A stretch of DNA of 14,372 nucleotides. It comes from Desulfobacteraceae bacterium (GTDB taxonomy: Bacteria > Desulfobacterota > Desulfobacteria > Desulfobacterales > Desulfosalsimonadaceae). Each line of letters begins with the position of its first letter. Position 1 is the first letter of the stretch. The translations under genes and the position numbers were made by a program. The notes under the pieces are model-generated. The model made no database searches. It was not told the origin of the DNA and saw only the letters and a program-made list of their open reading frames with translations. The stretch covers positions 1 to 14,372 of the forward strand of contig JAGXHH010000088.1 of NCBI GenBank assembly GCA_024636355.1, read 5' to 3'. Shown here piece by piece: positions 6,255-12,932 of the stretch.

Positions 6255-6650
6255 AATTCATTTCCCTTTAAAATAATTCGGTTGAGACTTTCGACACCCT
6301 GACTTTAAGCGCCCCGGCCGCAAAATACAATAGAGCTATTTGAATACAGCGGAACGAGTGGAAAGTATACATAAATCCCGGCAAGCTTGGAATCCGCGCC
6401 CCTTGTTGGAAAGGGGTGCAAACTGTTGATGCGCTCGTAGAACGGCCCGGAATCGATAACGGATGGCGATCTTGTGGACAAGAAGGGTTTGTTGTTTGAA
6501 CTAACCGGAAAATATAGAGTTAAAAGTGAATTATTCCTTTTAAATTCATTTGTTTTATGAAATAGTGTCCGCATCACTGAATGTCCGATTTCCCGCGTTC
6601 TACAGTTCCAGCGTTTACCCGAAAAACACCTTTGTAAAAAGGATCCGGCC
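6255..6650. other. Divergent intergenic region between groES and the SCP2-like gene
   Basis: About 400 AT-richer bases that must hold the promoters of groES (leftward) and the SCP2-ADH-AOR operon (rightward). I see no convincing -35/-10 pair, sigma54 site or CIRCE element. A small stem GCCCCTT/AAGGGG with a short loop lies at 6399-6416. A 129-codon minus-strand frame covers most of it but reads as random sequence, with no recognisable domain. Confidence 0.5.
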
Positions 6651-7004
6651 ATGAGATTTTCATTACTGCTTGCCATCCTGTCCTCCAAATTCAAAAAAGC
6701 CGCCGATCAGAACAAGGATTTTAAAAAATTTTTGATGGGCCACGAATGCGCGGTGGTTATCAAAACCGATGACAACCGGAAAGGCAAACGGTTTATCTTC
6801 AAGGACGGCCGGTTTTCATCCGATGCGGTCCTGGACCAGTTTGATGCGGCAATGGTGTGGAGCGATGCAAAAACCGCATTCAATGCCATGAGAAAAGGCA
6901 AAGAGGGGATCACCCATGCGCTTCAGAACCACCAGGTGGCCATCGAGGGGCAGATTCATTCTTTTACGTGGTTCGGCGGCGCCATCAACTTTGTGATGCA
7001 ATAA
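6651..7004 (+). CDS. SCP2-like sterol/lipid-carrier domain protein
   Basis: 117 residues, small and soluble apart from a mildly hydrophobic start (RFSLLLAILSS) that is too short to be called a signal peptide. The later part resembles an SCP2 sterol-carrier fold: beta strands around CAVVIKTDD and KRFIFKDGRF, a middle helix KTAFNAMRKGKEGITHAL and the strand VAIEGQIHSFTWFGGAINFVM. SCP2 domains bind fatty acyl or other apolar molecules in a hydrophobic tunnel and hand them to partner enzymes. AAAGGA stands 7 nt before the ATG. It is 15 nt upstream of the iron alcohol dehydrogenase and surely in the same operon, so it may deliver a hydrophobic alcohol or aldehyde to the enzymes that follow. The domain call is by pattern only. 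Confidence 0.7.
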   Translation: MRFSLLLAILSSKFKKAADQNKDFKKFLMGHECAVVIKTDDNRKGKRFIFKDGRFSSDAVLDQFDAAMVWSDAKTAFNAMRKGKEGITHALQNHQVAIEGQIHSFTWFGGAINFVMQ

Positions 7005-7019
7005 GGGGGGGGCACGGCA

Positions 7020-8315
7020 ATGACCTACTGGACACACGAGTACCTGCTCAGGACCTGGGGCGGCCCCATGGTGCAGGCGGAGTTTCTGCGCGATATCTCC
7101 AAGCCGTTTTTCACCCCGCGCATCTTTTCCGGCTTCAACCTGTTCCTGGAAATGCCCCAGCTGATGCCCGACGCCGTCGACCTGGTGGCGCGCGAATGCC
7201 GTTCCAAGCGGGCCTTTATCGTCACCGACGAATACGCCCAGCGGTTTGCGCCCAAAGTCCGGAGCCCCTATGAGAAGCGGCACAATATTAAGTTCGAGAT
7301 GTGGGCCAAGGCCCAGCCGGATGCCCCGATCGATACGGTGCGCGATTGTGCCGCCCAGATCCGGAAGTTCGAGCCGGACCTGATTTTCGCCCTGGGCGGC
7401 GGATCGGCCATGGATACGGCCAAGGCGGCCTGGCTGCTCTATGAGCACCCCGGCGTGAAAATCGAAATCTTAAGCCCCCTTGTCCCCCTAAACCTTCGCA
7501 ACAAGGCGAAACTGGTGGCGATTCCGACCACCAGCGGCACCGGTTCGGAAGTCTCCGGGATTGCAGTCATCTCGTTTCCGGACGGTGTCAAGCTGCCGAT
7601 CGGCGGCGCGCTCCCCGAATTTGTCCCGGATTTCGCCCTGCTCGACCCGACGTTTACCGTCGGCATGCCCCCGGCGCTGACCGCCGGCACCGGCGGCGAT
7701 GCCCTGGCCCATGCCATTGATGGCTTCATGGCCCCCAAATCCGACGAACTCAACCAGGCGATTGCCGTAAAAGCCATCCAGATGATTTTCGAGTGGCTCC
7801 CCCGGGCCTGCGCCGACGGTGACGATATCATGCCCCGGATGAAGATGCAGCAGGCGGCCATGATGGCCGGCATGCCGCTGGCCAACGCCGGATCGGGCAT
7901 TTCCCACGCCCTGGGGCACACTATCGGCGGTTTGTTCCACATCCATCACGGAGTGATGGTCCTCCTGTTTATCCCTTACGAGCTCCAGGTCTATTCTCGG
8001 GCAACCGACCGGCACCTCGAGCTGTGCGACGCCCTCGGCGTCCGGGACCCGGATTCGGAAGAAAAAAGCCTGATCCAGCTTATCGAAAAGATCCGGAATC
8101 TGATGATCGGGCTCAACCTGCCGATCAGCTTGAAAGACGCCGGCGTTTCAATGAGCGACCTGGAGGAGAAGCTCGGAATTATCCTCAGGCAGACGCCAAC
8201 GGACCCGGCTTTTTATTTCGGATGGTATGACCTGACCGAAGTACAGCTCAAGGACATTTTCCTGTGCGCCCACGAGGGGCGGCTGCTCGACCTGCAATCC
8301 GATATGTGGAGGTAG
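7020..8315 (+). CDS. Iron-containing (group III) alcohol dehydrogenase
   Basis: 431 residues, slightly longer than the usual 380-400 because of an N-terminal extension of about 35 residues. GGGSAMDTAK (126-135) is the dinucleotide-binding loop and TTSGTGSEVS (170-179) the family signature. Metal ligands can be placed at Asp227, His231, His296 and His310; the 4- and 14-residue spacings match those of the lactaldehyde reductase FucO. The surrounding motif SHALGHTIGGLFHIHHG (295-311) contains a further conserved His300. The enzyme interconverts a primary alcohol and its aldehyde with NAD(P). Start: ATG after a G-rich ribosome site (GGGGGGG, 7 nt). Its stop codon is just 4 nt before the AOR-family gene, so alcohol oxidation and aldehyde oxidation are probably coupled. 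The chain length of the substrate is not predictable. Confidence 0.95.
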   Translation: MTYWTHEYLLRTWGGPMVQAEFLRDISKPFFTPRIFSGFNLFLEMPQLMPDAVDLVARECRSKRAFIVTDEYAQRFAPKVRSPYEKRHNIKFEMWAKAQPDAPIDTVRDCAAQIRKFEPDLIFALGGGSAMDTAKAAWLLYEHPGVKIEILSPLVPLNLRNKAKLVAIPTTSGTGSEVSGIAVISFPDGVKLPIGGALPEFVPDFALLDPTFTVGMPPALTAGTGGDALAHAIDGFMAPKSDELNQAIAVKAIQMIFEWLPRACADGDDIMPRMKMQQAAMMAGMPLANAGSGISHALGHTIGGLFHIHHGVMVLLFIPYELQVYSRATDRHLELCDALGVRDPDSEEKSLIQLIEKIRNLMIGLNLPISLKDAGVSMSDLEEKLGIILRQTPTDPAFYFGWYDLTEVQLKDIFLCAHEGRLLDLQSDMWR

Positions 8316-8319
8316 TCCA

Positions 8320-10155
8320 ATGAAAGGATATTTCGGCAAATTCCTGAAGATCGACCTTACCGCGAACCGGATTGAAGAGCTGCCGGTCAGCGAAGCGGAT
8401 CAGAAAAACTATATCGGCGGATCGACCTTGGCCGCCCGCCTCATTTACGATTACGTCACGCCGGGGATGAATCCGGCCGCCCCGGAAAACCCGATCGTGT
8501 TTGCCGCCGGCCCGTTTACCGGATCAAACGTGCCGATGGTCAGCCGGGCGGCGGTGTGCGGCATCTCTCCGGCCACCGGCCTGTGGGGGGAGGCGACCAC
8601 CGGCGGAAAATTTCCCGTACGGCTCAAAGCCACCGGCTATGACGGCATCCTGATTACCGGCAAGGCCGATAAACCGGTTTATATCGATATCGAAGACGGG
8701 GTTGCGGAAATCCGGGATGCGGATCACCTGTGGGGAAAAGACATCTATGAAACCCAGGAGATCATCAAGGCCGAGCGCGACGGCCGGGTGTCGATCGCCT
8801 GTATCGGCATGGCCGGGGAAAAGCAGATCCATTTCGCCAATATCATGAACGACGAGGGGCGGGCTGCCGGCCGCTGCGGCATGGGGGCACTGATGGGGTC
8901 AAAGAACCTCAAAGCTTTGGTGGTTTCCGGATCGCAGAAAGCGGCGATCGCCAATCCCGACCAGCTCAAGGCGACTATCGAGGAGGCCCGCGGGCATATC
9001 CGGAGCCATGCGAACACCAGCGCCTACAAGCTTTACGGTACCAACATGTACATGGATCTCGGCATGCGCCTGGGCGATGTCCCGACCCGGTATTTCACCA
9101 AAAGCATCTTCCCTGCGGGAAAAGTGCACGGCTCGGCATTCCGCAAGCGCTACACAATGACCAGTTACGCGTGTTCCGGGTGCCCGATCGGCTGCGGCCG
9201 GATCATCAAGGACTTTTCCGAAGACATCCCCCGTGTCGACGGGCCCGAATACGAAACCATTGCCGCCTTCGGCCCCTTGTGCATGAATTTTGACCTCGAC
9301 TCGGTGGTGCGCGCCAATCACCTCTGCAACGTCCACGGCATGGACACGATTTCCGCCGGCGTTTCCATTGCCTTTGCCATGCACCTCTATGAAAAAGGGG
9401 TCCTCACCGAAGAAACGGCCGGGATGAAGATTGCCTGGGGCGAAGGCCAGGTGCTGCTCACATTGCTTGATCTGATGATCCGGCAGGAAGGGATCGGCAA
9501 AATCCTGTCCAAAGGTGTTAAAAAAATGGCCGAGGAACTCGGGGCAGACCCCGAAGAGGCCGCCCATGTCAAGGGGCTCGAGTTTCCGATGCATGATCCG
9601 CGCGCCTACCAGGGCGCCGCGCTTTCCTACGCGGTCGGACCGCGCGGCGCCTGTCATTTGAAAGGCGGCTTCTACAGCCTCGACGTGCCGGGAAACGAGG
9701 TCGGCCTCGACCTCGGCATTACGTTTACGGACAAGAACAACCCGGCCCAGAAAGGGGCGCTTGCCGCCAAAGTCCTGTTCTTCTGCGAGGTGTACAACAG
9801 TTTCACCCTGTGCGAATTTTCCCCGATTCCGGCGGCGATGATCGCAAAAATCCTGCAGGAGATCACCGGCCGCCCGGTCAAGGCAATGGACCTGCTCACC
9901 TTCGGGGAACGGTCGCTTAACCTGAAGCGGGCGATCAACAACCGCCTGGGCGTGACCCGGAAAGACGACACCCTGCCGAAAATCGTCCGACAGGCCTTGA
10001 CGGAAGGGGCGACCGCCGGCATCGAACCGGATCTCGACCGGATGCTCCCGGAATTCTACGAGGTCTGCGACTGGGACTGGGAAACCGGAAAGCCGACTAA
10101 AAAGAAGCTCATGGAACTGGGACTGGAAAGGATGGCGGCGGATCTTTACGCCTGA
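8320..10155 (+). CDS. aor: Aldehyde:ferredoxin oxidoreductase family (tungsten/molybdenum pterin enzyme)
   Basis: 611 residues, the size of Pyrococcus furiosus AOR (605). The N-terminal domain (about 1-208) has the pterin-binding features AAGPFTGSNVPMVSR (62-76), GLWGEATTGGKFP (87-99) and GRAAGRCGMGALMGSKNLKA (180-199). The [4Fe-4S] ligands are Cys285, Cys288 and Cys292 in CSGCPIGC and Cys498 in FTLCEF, at spacings matching the archaeal enzyme. Glu312 (YETIAAFGP) and His446 (GACHLKGG) correspond to the proposed proton-transfer pair. The family oxidises aldehydes to acids, or reduces acids, using ferredoxin. The ribosome site GGAGG overlaps the stop of the alcohol dehydrogenase and stands 7 nt from the ATG, indicating translational coupling. 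No gene for a partner ferredoxin subunit is next to it. Other family members (for example benzoyl-CoA reductase BamB) differ in context, so AOR is the best call. Confidence 0.93.
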   Translation: MKGYFGKFLKIDLTANRIEELPVSEADQKNYIGGSTLAARLIYDYVTPGMNPAAPENPIVFAAGPFTGSNVPMVSRAAVCGISPATGLWGEATTGGKFPVRLKATGYDGILITGKADKPVYIDIEDGVAEIRDADHLWGKDIYETQEIIKAERDGRVSIACIGMAGEKQIHFANIMNDEGRAAGRCGMGALMGSKNLKALVVSGSQKAAIANPDQLKATIEEARGHIRSHANTSAYKLYGTNMYMDLGMRLGDVPTRYFTKSIFPAGKVHGSAFRKRYTMTSYACSGCPIGCGRIIKDFSEDIPRVDGPEYETIAAFGPLCMNFDLDSVVRANHLCNVHGMDTISAGVSIAFAMHLYEKGVLTEETAGMKIAWGEGQVLLTLLDLMIRQEGIGKILSKGVKKMAEELGADPEEAAHVKGLEFPMHDPRAYQGAALSYAVGPRGACHLKGGFYSLDVPGNEVGLDLGITFTDKNNPAQKGALAAKVLFFCEVYNSFTLCEFSPIPAAMIAKILQEITGRPVKAMDLLTFGERSLNLKRAINNRLGVTRKDDTLPKIVRQALTEGATAGIEPDLDRMLPEFYEVCDWDWETGKPTKKKLMELGLERMAADLYA

Positions 10156-10183
10156 AGCGGGGAGATGGTCTATTTTGATGGTC

Positions 10184-10389
10184 TCGTAAAAAGCTGTTGT
10201 ACATCGGCTCCATCGGTGTTTTTGCAGGAAGGAACTTTTTTTCAACTATGCACACCCACCCTGCCAAGCGGTGTTGAAGCGTCAAAAAAGTGCCACTCCC
10301 CCCTCGAGGGGGGAATAAACGCATATTCGCAATTCGAAAGAGGTCTTTGAGGGGGGTGTTAACCCTGTTGAATAAACCAGTTCCTTGGA
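10184..10389. repeat. ~205-bp dispersed repeat, copy B
   Basis: Second full copy of the repeat at 2059-2261, in the same orientation, starting 29 nt after the AOR stop. It contains the 18-bp palindrome TCCCCCCTCGAGGGGGGA (10297-10314) at the place where copy A has C6-TGAA-G5, so the hairpin is kept while its loop differs. The GGGGTGTTAACCC stem is also kept. It could serve as the transcription end of the operon, but has no T-tract. Confidence 0.85.
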
Positions 10390-10431
10390 AGCTATTTACA
10401 CCGATAGGTGGTGTTTGTGAAGAAAGGAATT
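10388..10431. repeat. Truncated third repeat copy, tandem to copy B
   Basis: AAGCTATTTACACCG...GGTGGTGTTTGTGAAGAAAGGAA matches the first about 44 nt of copy A closely, and begins where copy B ends. It therefore forms a head-to-tail partial tandem. The junction word GTTCCTTGGAAG at 10380-10391 recurs once more at 10482-10493. Confidence 0.7.
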
Positions 10432-10566
10432 TGAAAACAAATGCCGTGCACGTGCACGAAAACCAAATCCGAAAACATCAAGTTCCTTGGAAGTCGGTTT
10501 TGGCTTTGCCGTCATTCCGGCAGGCCGGCAAGAGGTACAAGGCGTTCAGTCGCAATCCATTGTTTT
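10390..10566. other. Interval between repeat copy C and the toxin remnant
   Basis: Apart from the truncated repeat copy it contains the 14-bp perfect palindrome CGTGCACGTGCACG (10445-10458) and a 16-bp duplicate of the antitoxin/toxin junction (AAACATCAAGTTCCTT, 10473-10488 and again 10675-10690). No gene is seen. Confidence 0.55.
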
Positions 10567-10680
10567 TTATGGTAGGTTTTTATAGATATCTTTGCGATGC
10601 CCTATCTTGACTATCAGAATCAAAAGGACGTCGTCTTTAACTTCATATACGATACGGTAATCACCGAATATTTCAAACAT
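10567..10680 (-). pseudogene. Internally deleted RelE/ParE-type toxin (37 codons)
   Basis: The ATG overlaps the antitoxin stop codon by the usual few bases (ATGTTTGA), as expected for a type II module. The product starts MFEIF and continues directly into GDYRIVYEVKDDVLLILIVK then IGHRKDIYKNLP, which is the C-terminal core strand-and-tail of RelE-family toxins (G-D-Y-R-I-x-Y ... I-x-H-R-x-x-x-Y). Full toxins have about 85-95 residues; the middle about 50, with the helices and the L-x-G-x-x-x-x-R region, are missing while the first four residues remain in frame. It should therefore be inactive. Because the sequence is so short it is easily overlooked. It could also be a minimal modulator of the antitoxin, but decay is simpler. 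Confidence 0.75.
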
Positions 10681-10924
10681 CAAGTTCCTTTTTCAGGTCT
10701 TCCCAGGGAATCGGTTCTCCGGGCTGATTTTTCGCGGCCCATGCATCTTCAACGTCGAATTTGTCTTCGAGTTCCTGGAGCATCTTGAGTTCCTGCATTG
10801 AAACGATTGCCGCAACTGGTTCCCCCCTTCGGGTGAGAACAAACGATTCATTGCCGTATGCGACTCGGTTTATGATATTCGCAAATTTTTTTCTTGCATC
10901 GGCGGCAGAAATTTTATTGACCAT
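10673..10924 (-). CDS. Phd/YefM-family type II antitoxin
   Basis: 83 residues from the ATG at 10924, which has GAGGAG 6 nt upstream; a longer frame to 10993 runs back through the promoter and is rejected. The N-terminal MVNKISAADARKKFANIINR and the following FVLTRRGEPVAAIVSMQEL are the Phd/YefM DNA-binding fold: the strand-helix start A-x-x-A-R-x-x-F and the R-x-G-x-P-V-A hairpin. The C-terminal part (about 50-83, EDKFDVEDAWAAKNQPGEP...) is the acidic, disordered toxin-neutralising tail. It would repress its own operon and bind a RelE/YoeB-like toxin; the toxin gene beside it is reduced to 37 codons. The intact antitoxin may survive as a stand-alone regulator or as an antidote to a related toxin elsewhere. 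Confidence 0.9.
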   Translation of the reverse strand: MVNKISAADARKKFANIINRVAYGNESFVLTRRGEPVAAIVSMQELKMLQELEDKFDVEDAWAAKNQPGEPIPWEDLKKELDV

Positions 10925-10946
10925 GACAATCTCCTCAGATGTATAA

Positions 10947-10974
10947 AATATACAATGTGTACAAATTGTATATT
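10947..10974. promoter_or_regulatory. Palindromic autoregulatory operator of the antitoxin gene
   Basis: AATATACAAT-N8-ATTGTATATT is a perfect 10-bp inverted repeat, and its centre contains TGTACA (10958-10963), the core hexamer known from the E. coli yefM-yoeB operator. It overlaps the -10 box and the start site, as expected for repression by the antitoxin. Confidence 0.75.
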
Positions 10975-10993
10975 TAGAGGGGCTGCTTGTCAA
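10965..10993 (-). promoter_or_regulatory. Strong sigma70-type promoter of the toxin-antitoxin locus
   Basis: Minus strand: TTGACA (10993-10988), a 17-nt spacer and TACAAT (10970-10965), one base from full consensus in the -10. The start site would fall near 10958, inside the operator, giving a leader of about 35 nt. Confidence 0.75.
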
Positions 10994-11061
10994 CTGCGGA
11001 ATCTTTACCCGGCAGGTGTTCGGCGTAACGATTCTTCTGCTCGGAACTCGTGGTGGCGGGT

Positions 11062-11184
11062 ATGGACATCACCCCCGGCGACCTCTGCAACTGCAGACTA
11101 TACAGCACGGAGTATTACCAAATAAAGGGTGAAAAAGAAGGTATAAACCGGTATAACACTCTGGACCCTGAAATCTATAATTGA
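11062..11184 (+). CDS. Possible small ORF (40 codons) ahead of the YcaO gene
   Basis: The frame encodes a protein-like peptide that starts MDITPGDLCNCRLYSTEYYQ and ends LDPEIYN; it has two Cys in a C-x-C, several Ser/Thr and six Tyr. It ends 32 nt before the YcaO start codon. GTG codons at 11050 and 11053 are alternative starts; no strong ribosome site is seen, and the frame is closed by a TAA about 30 nt further up. It could be a small protein, a leader peptide, a peptide substrate of the YcaO enzyme, or the C-terminal remnant of a lost gene. I do not recognise a family; chance is a real possibility. Confidence 0.3.
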   Translation: MDITPGDLCNCRLYSTEYYQIKGEKEGINRYNTLDPEIYN

Positions 11185-11216
11185 GGGGCATAAATCAACG
11201 ATCCTAAAGGAATTGC

Positions 11217-12911
11217 ATGACGGAAAAGACTGCCCCTGCGGCCTATGAACTCCGACACATCTCGACTGCGGCGGCAACCGGTTATTTTGCCTGCGTGCCG
11301 GTGGATGATCCCGGCATTGATGCGGGGCTGATTCTTGTAAAGGAACGGCCGTTTGACAGTTTCCTGCGCCAGCACCTGATCGAAACGCTCGGGCGGACGG
11401 GCCCGGAGGCGATTGCCGGCCGGATCAGGGCCGCTGCAGAGTATAATGATATACTGCTATTATCGCTGTTCTATGAAATCGTTCTGGCCACCGGTCGAAC
11501 CGATCTTGAGGCCTTATTTTCGGGTGTGGACCTCGGGGCCCTGTCCGCTCAAACCCCCTTTATCCAGATACGGTCGCGCCTGCTGCCGGATCAGCGACTT
11601 CACCGGCAATGGATTTCTCTGTTTTGCGACAACATGATGGGGCATCGTCTCCTGCCGGCGCCGGACCAGGCCGGGCTGCCGCTCCTGTTTGACAAAACTT
11701 CCGTTACGCCGGACCGGAACCGCTCCCGAATCCAATCGCTTTTCCAGTCGGCAGCCTCGTCGGCCAAAAAGTCGCCCGACCGGTCTTTCGAAGAAACGAT
11801 CGCCCGGGCCGAAGACGCCCTTGCGGCCATCGACGTGTTTGACGGCCCGGAAATGCGGCACATCTCATCCCTGAGTCCGATTGCGCTCCTGCGGGCCTGG
11901 CGGATGCGGGTCCATGTCCGTTCGGGACGCAATGCCTATACCCTTTCCGGTAAACAGACCAGCTACGGCAAGGGGCTCTCCCTTGACGCCGCCCGGGTGT
12001 CGTGCCTGATGGAGGTGGTCGAGCGGGTGTCATCATTTGCATCGATTACAGACGATCGCCTGCCGGATTATGCCGGCGACCATCAACTGATCCATGGAGG
12101 ATACGAGGCGCTTGTGCAAAACGGCTACCACTTGTGCGATCCGAACCGGCTCAGGCTGGAAGTGCCCTACCAGGACGAACCGCTTTATTGGATAGAGGCG
12201 AAAGAGCCCGGCGGCAGCACGGTTCTGGTTCCCGCCCAGGCGGTGTTCCTGTTTGGCAACTTAGACGAGATCAATCTGTTTTCCGGGATCGGATCGACCG
12301 GCCTGGCATCCGGTTCTTCAATGACCTCGGCGAAATTGTCCGCCCTGCTCGAGGCCGTCGAGCGGGATGCTGAAGCGGTGATGCCGTATCATCCGGGGCA
12401 ATGCTTTGTCCTCGATACGGTAAATCCGCACTTAAAGCCGCTGTTCGAAGCCTACAAGGCCAGGGGAATCCATATCCAGTTCCAGGATTTGACCACGGAG
12501 TTCGGCATCCCGTGCTACAAGTGCTTCGTAATCGATGGTGACGGACAGGTGGTCAAAGGCGCCGGCGCGAATATCGACGGCCGGCGTGCCGTCATGTCGG
12601 CGCTCACGGAAACCCCGTACCCGTTTCCGGCCGGACCGCCGTCGGAAGAAGGTCTGCCCGACCTGCCGGTGGTCTTTTTCGAGGATCTGCCCAACTATGA
12701 TACCGGAGATGACGCGGAAAACCTGGCGATGGTCGAAACCCTGCTTGCAGACAATGAACTGGTGCCGCTTTATGTCGACCTGACCCGCAAGGATCTTGCG
12801 ATTCCGGTGGTCAAAGCCCTGGTGCCCGGCCTTGAACTGGTGGCCGATTTTGACAGCTATTCCCGGGTCAGCCCGAGACTTTTTGCCAATTATTGCCGAT
12901 TGTTTTCATGA
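11217..12911 (+). CDS. YcaO-domain protein with N-terminal extension
   Basis: 564 residues. The C-terminal two thirds (about 220-564) is a YcaO domain: SYGKGLSLDAARVSCLMEVVER (249-270) contains the first ATP/Mg motif (S-x-G-K-G and E-x-x-E-R, Glu266 and Glu269), and STGLASGSSMTSAKLSALLE through VERDAE (360-386) the second. YcaO enzymes use ATP to activate a peptide amide, making azolines, amidines or thioamides; others act on proteins such as methyl-coenzyme M reductase or ribosomal protein S12. The first about 210 residues form a helical domain I do not recognise. The C-terminus (SYSRVSPRLFANYCRLF) lacks the P-x-P-x-P ending of heterocyclase YcaOs. No TfuA, E1-like or dehydrogenase partner lies nearby. 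AAAGGA stands 5 nt before the ATG. The helicase gene begins 21 nt after its stop, suggesting one operon. Target unknown. Confidence 0.9.
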   Translation: MTEKTAPAAYELRHISTAAATGYFACVPVDDPGIDAGLILVKERPFDSFLRQHLIETLGRTGPEAIAGRIRAAAEYNDILLLSLFYEIVLATGRTDLEALFSGVDLGALSAQTPFIQIRSRLLPDQRLHRQWISLFCDNMMGHRLLPAPDQAGLPLLFDKTSVTPDRNRSRIQSLFQSAASSAKKSPDRSFEETIARAEDALAAIDVFDGPEMRHISSLSPIALLRAWRMRVHVRSGRNAYTLSGKQTSYGKGLSLDAARVSCLMEVVERVSSFASITDDRLPDYAGDHQLIHGGYEALVQNGYHLCDPNRLRLEVPYQDEPLYWIEAKEPGGSTVLVPAQAVFLFGNLDEINLFSGIGSTGLASGSSMTSAKLSALLEAVERDAEAVMPYHPGQCFVLDTVNPHLKPLFEAYKARGIHIQFQDLTTEFGIPCYKCFVIDGDGQVVKGAGANIDGRRAVMSALTETPYPFPAGPPSEEGLPDLPVVFFEDLPNYDTGDDAENLAMVETLLADNELVPLYVDLTRKDLAIPVVKALVPGLELVADFDSYSRVSPRLFANYCRLFS

Positions 12912-12932
12912 TAAGAGCTACGGGAGCAGTCA

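Noticed and set aside
6305..6694. 129-codon minus-strand frame between groES and the SCP2-like gene
   Set aside because: It overlaps the start of the SCP2-like gene, has no good ribosome site and reads as random, Ser/Phe-rich sequence without a domain.
8899..10245. 448-codon minus-strand frame over the AOR gene
   Set aside because: Antisense to a gene with all metal and cluster ligands in place; the frame itself has no domain.
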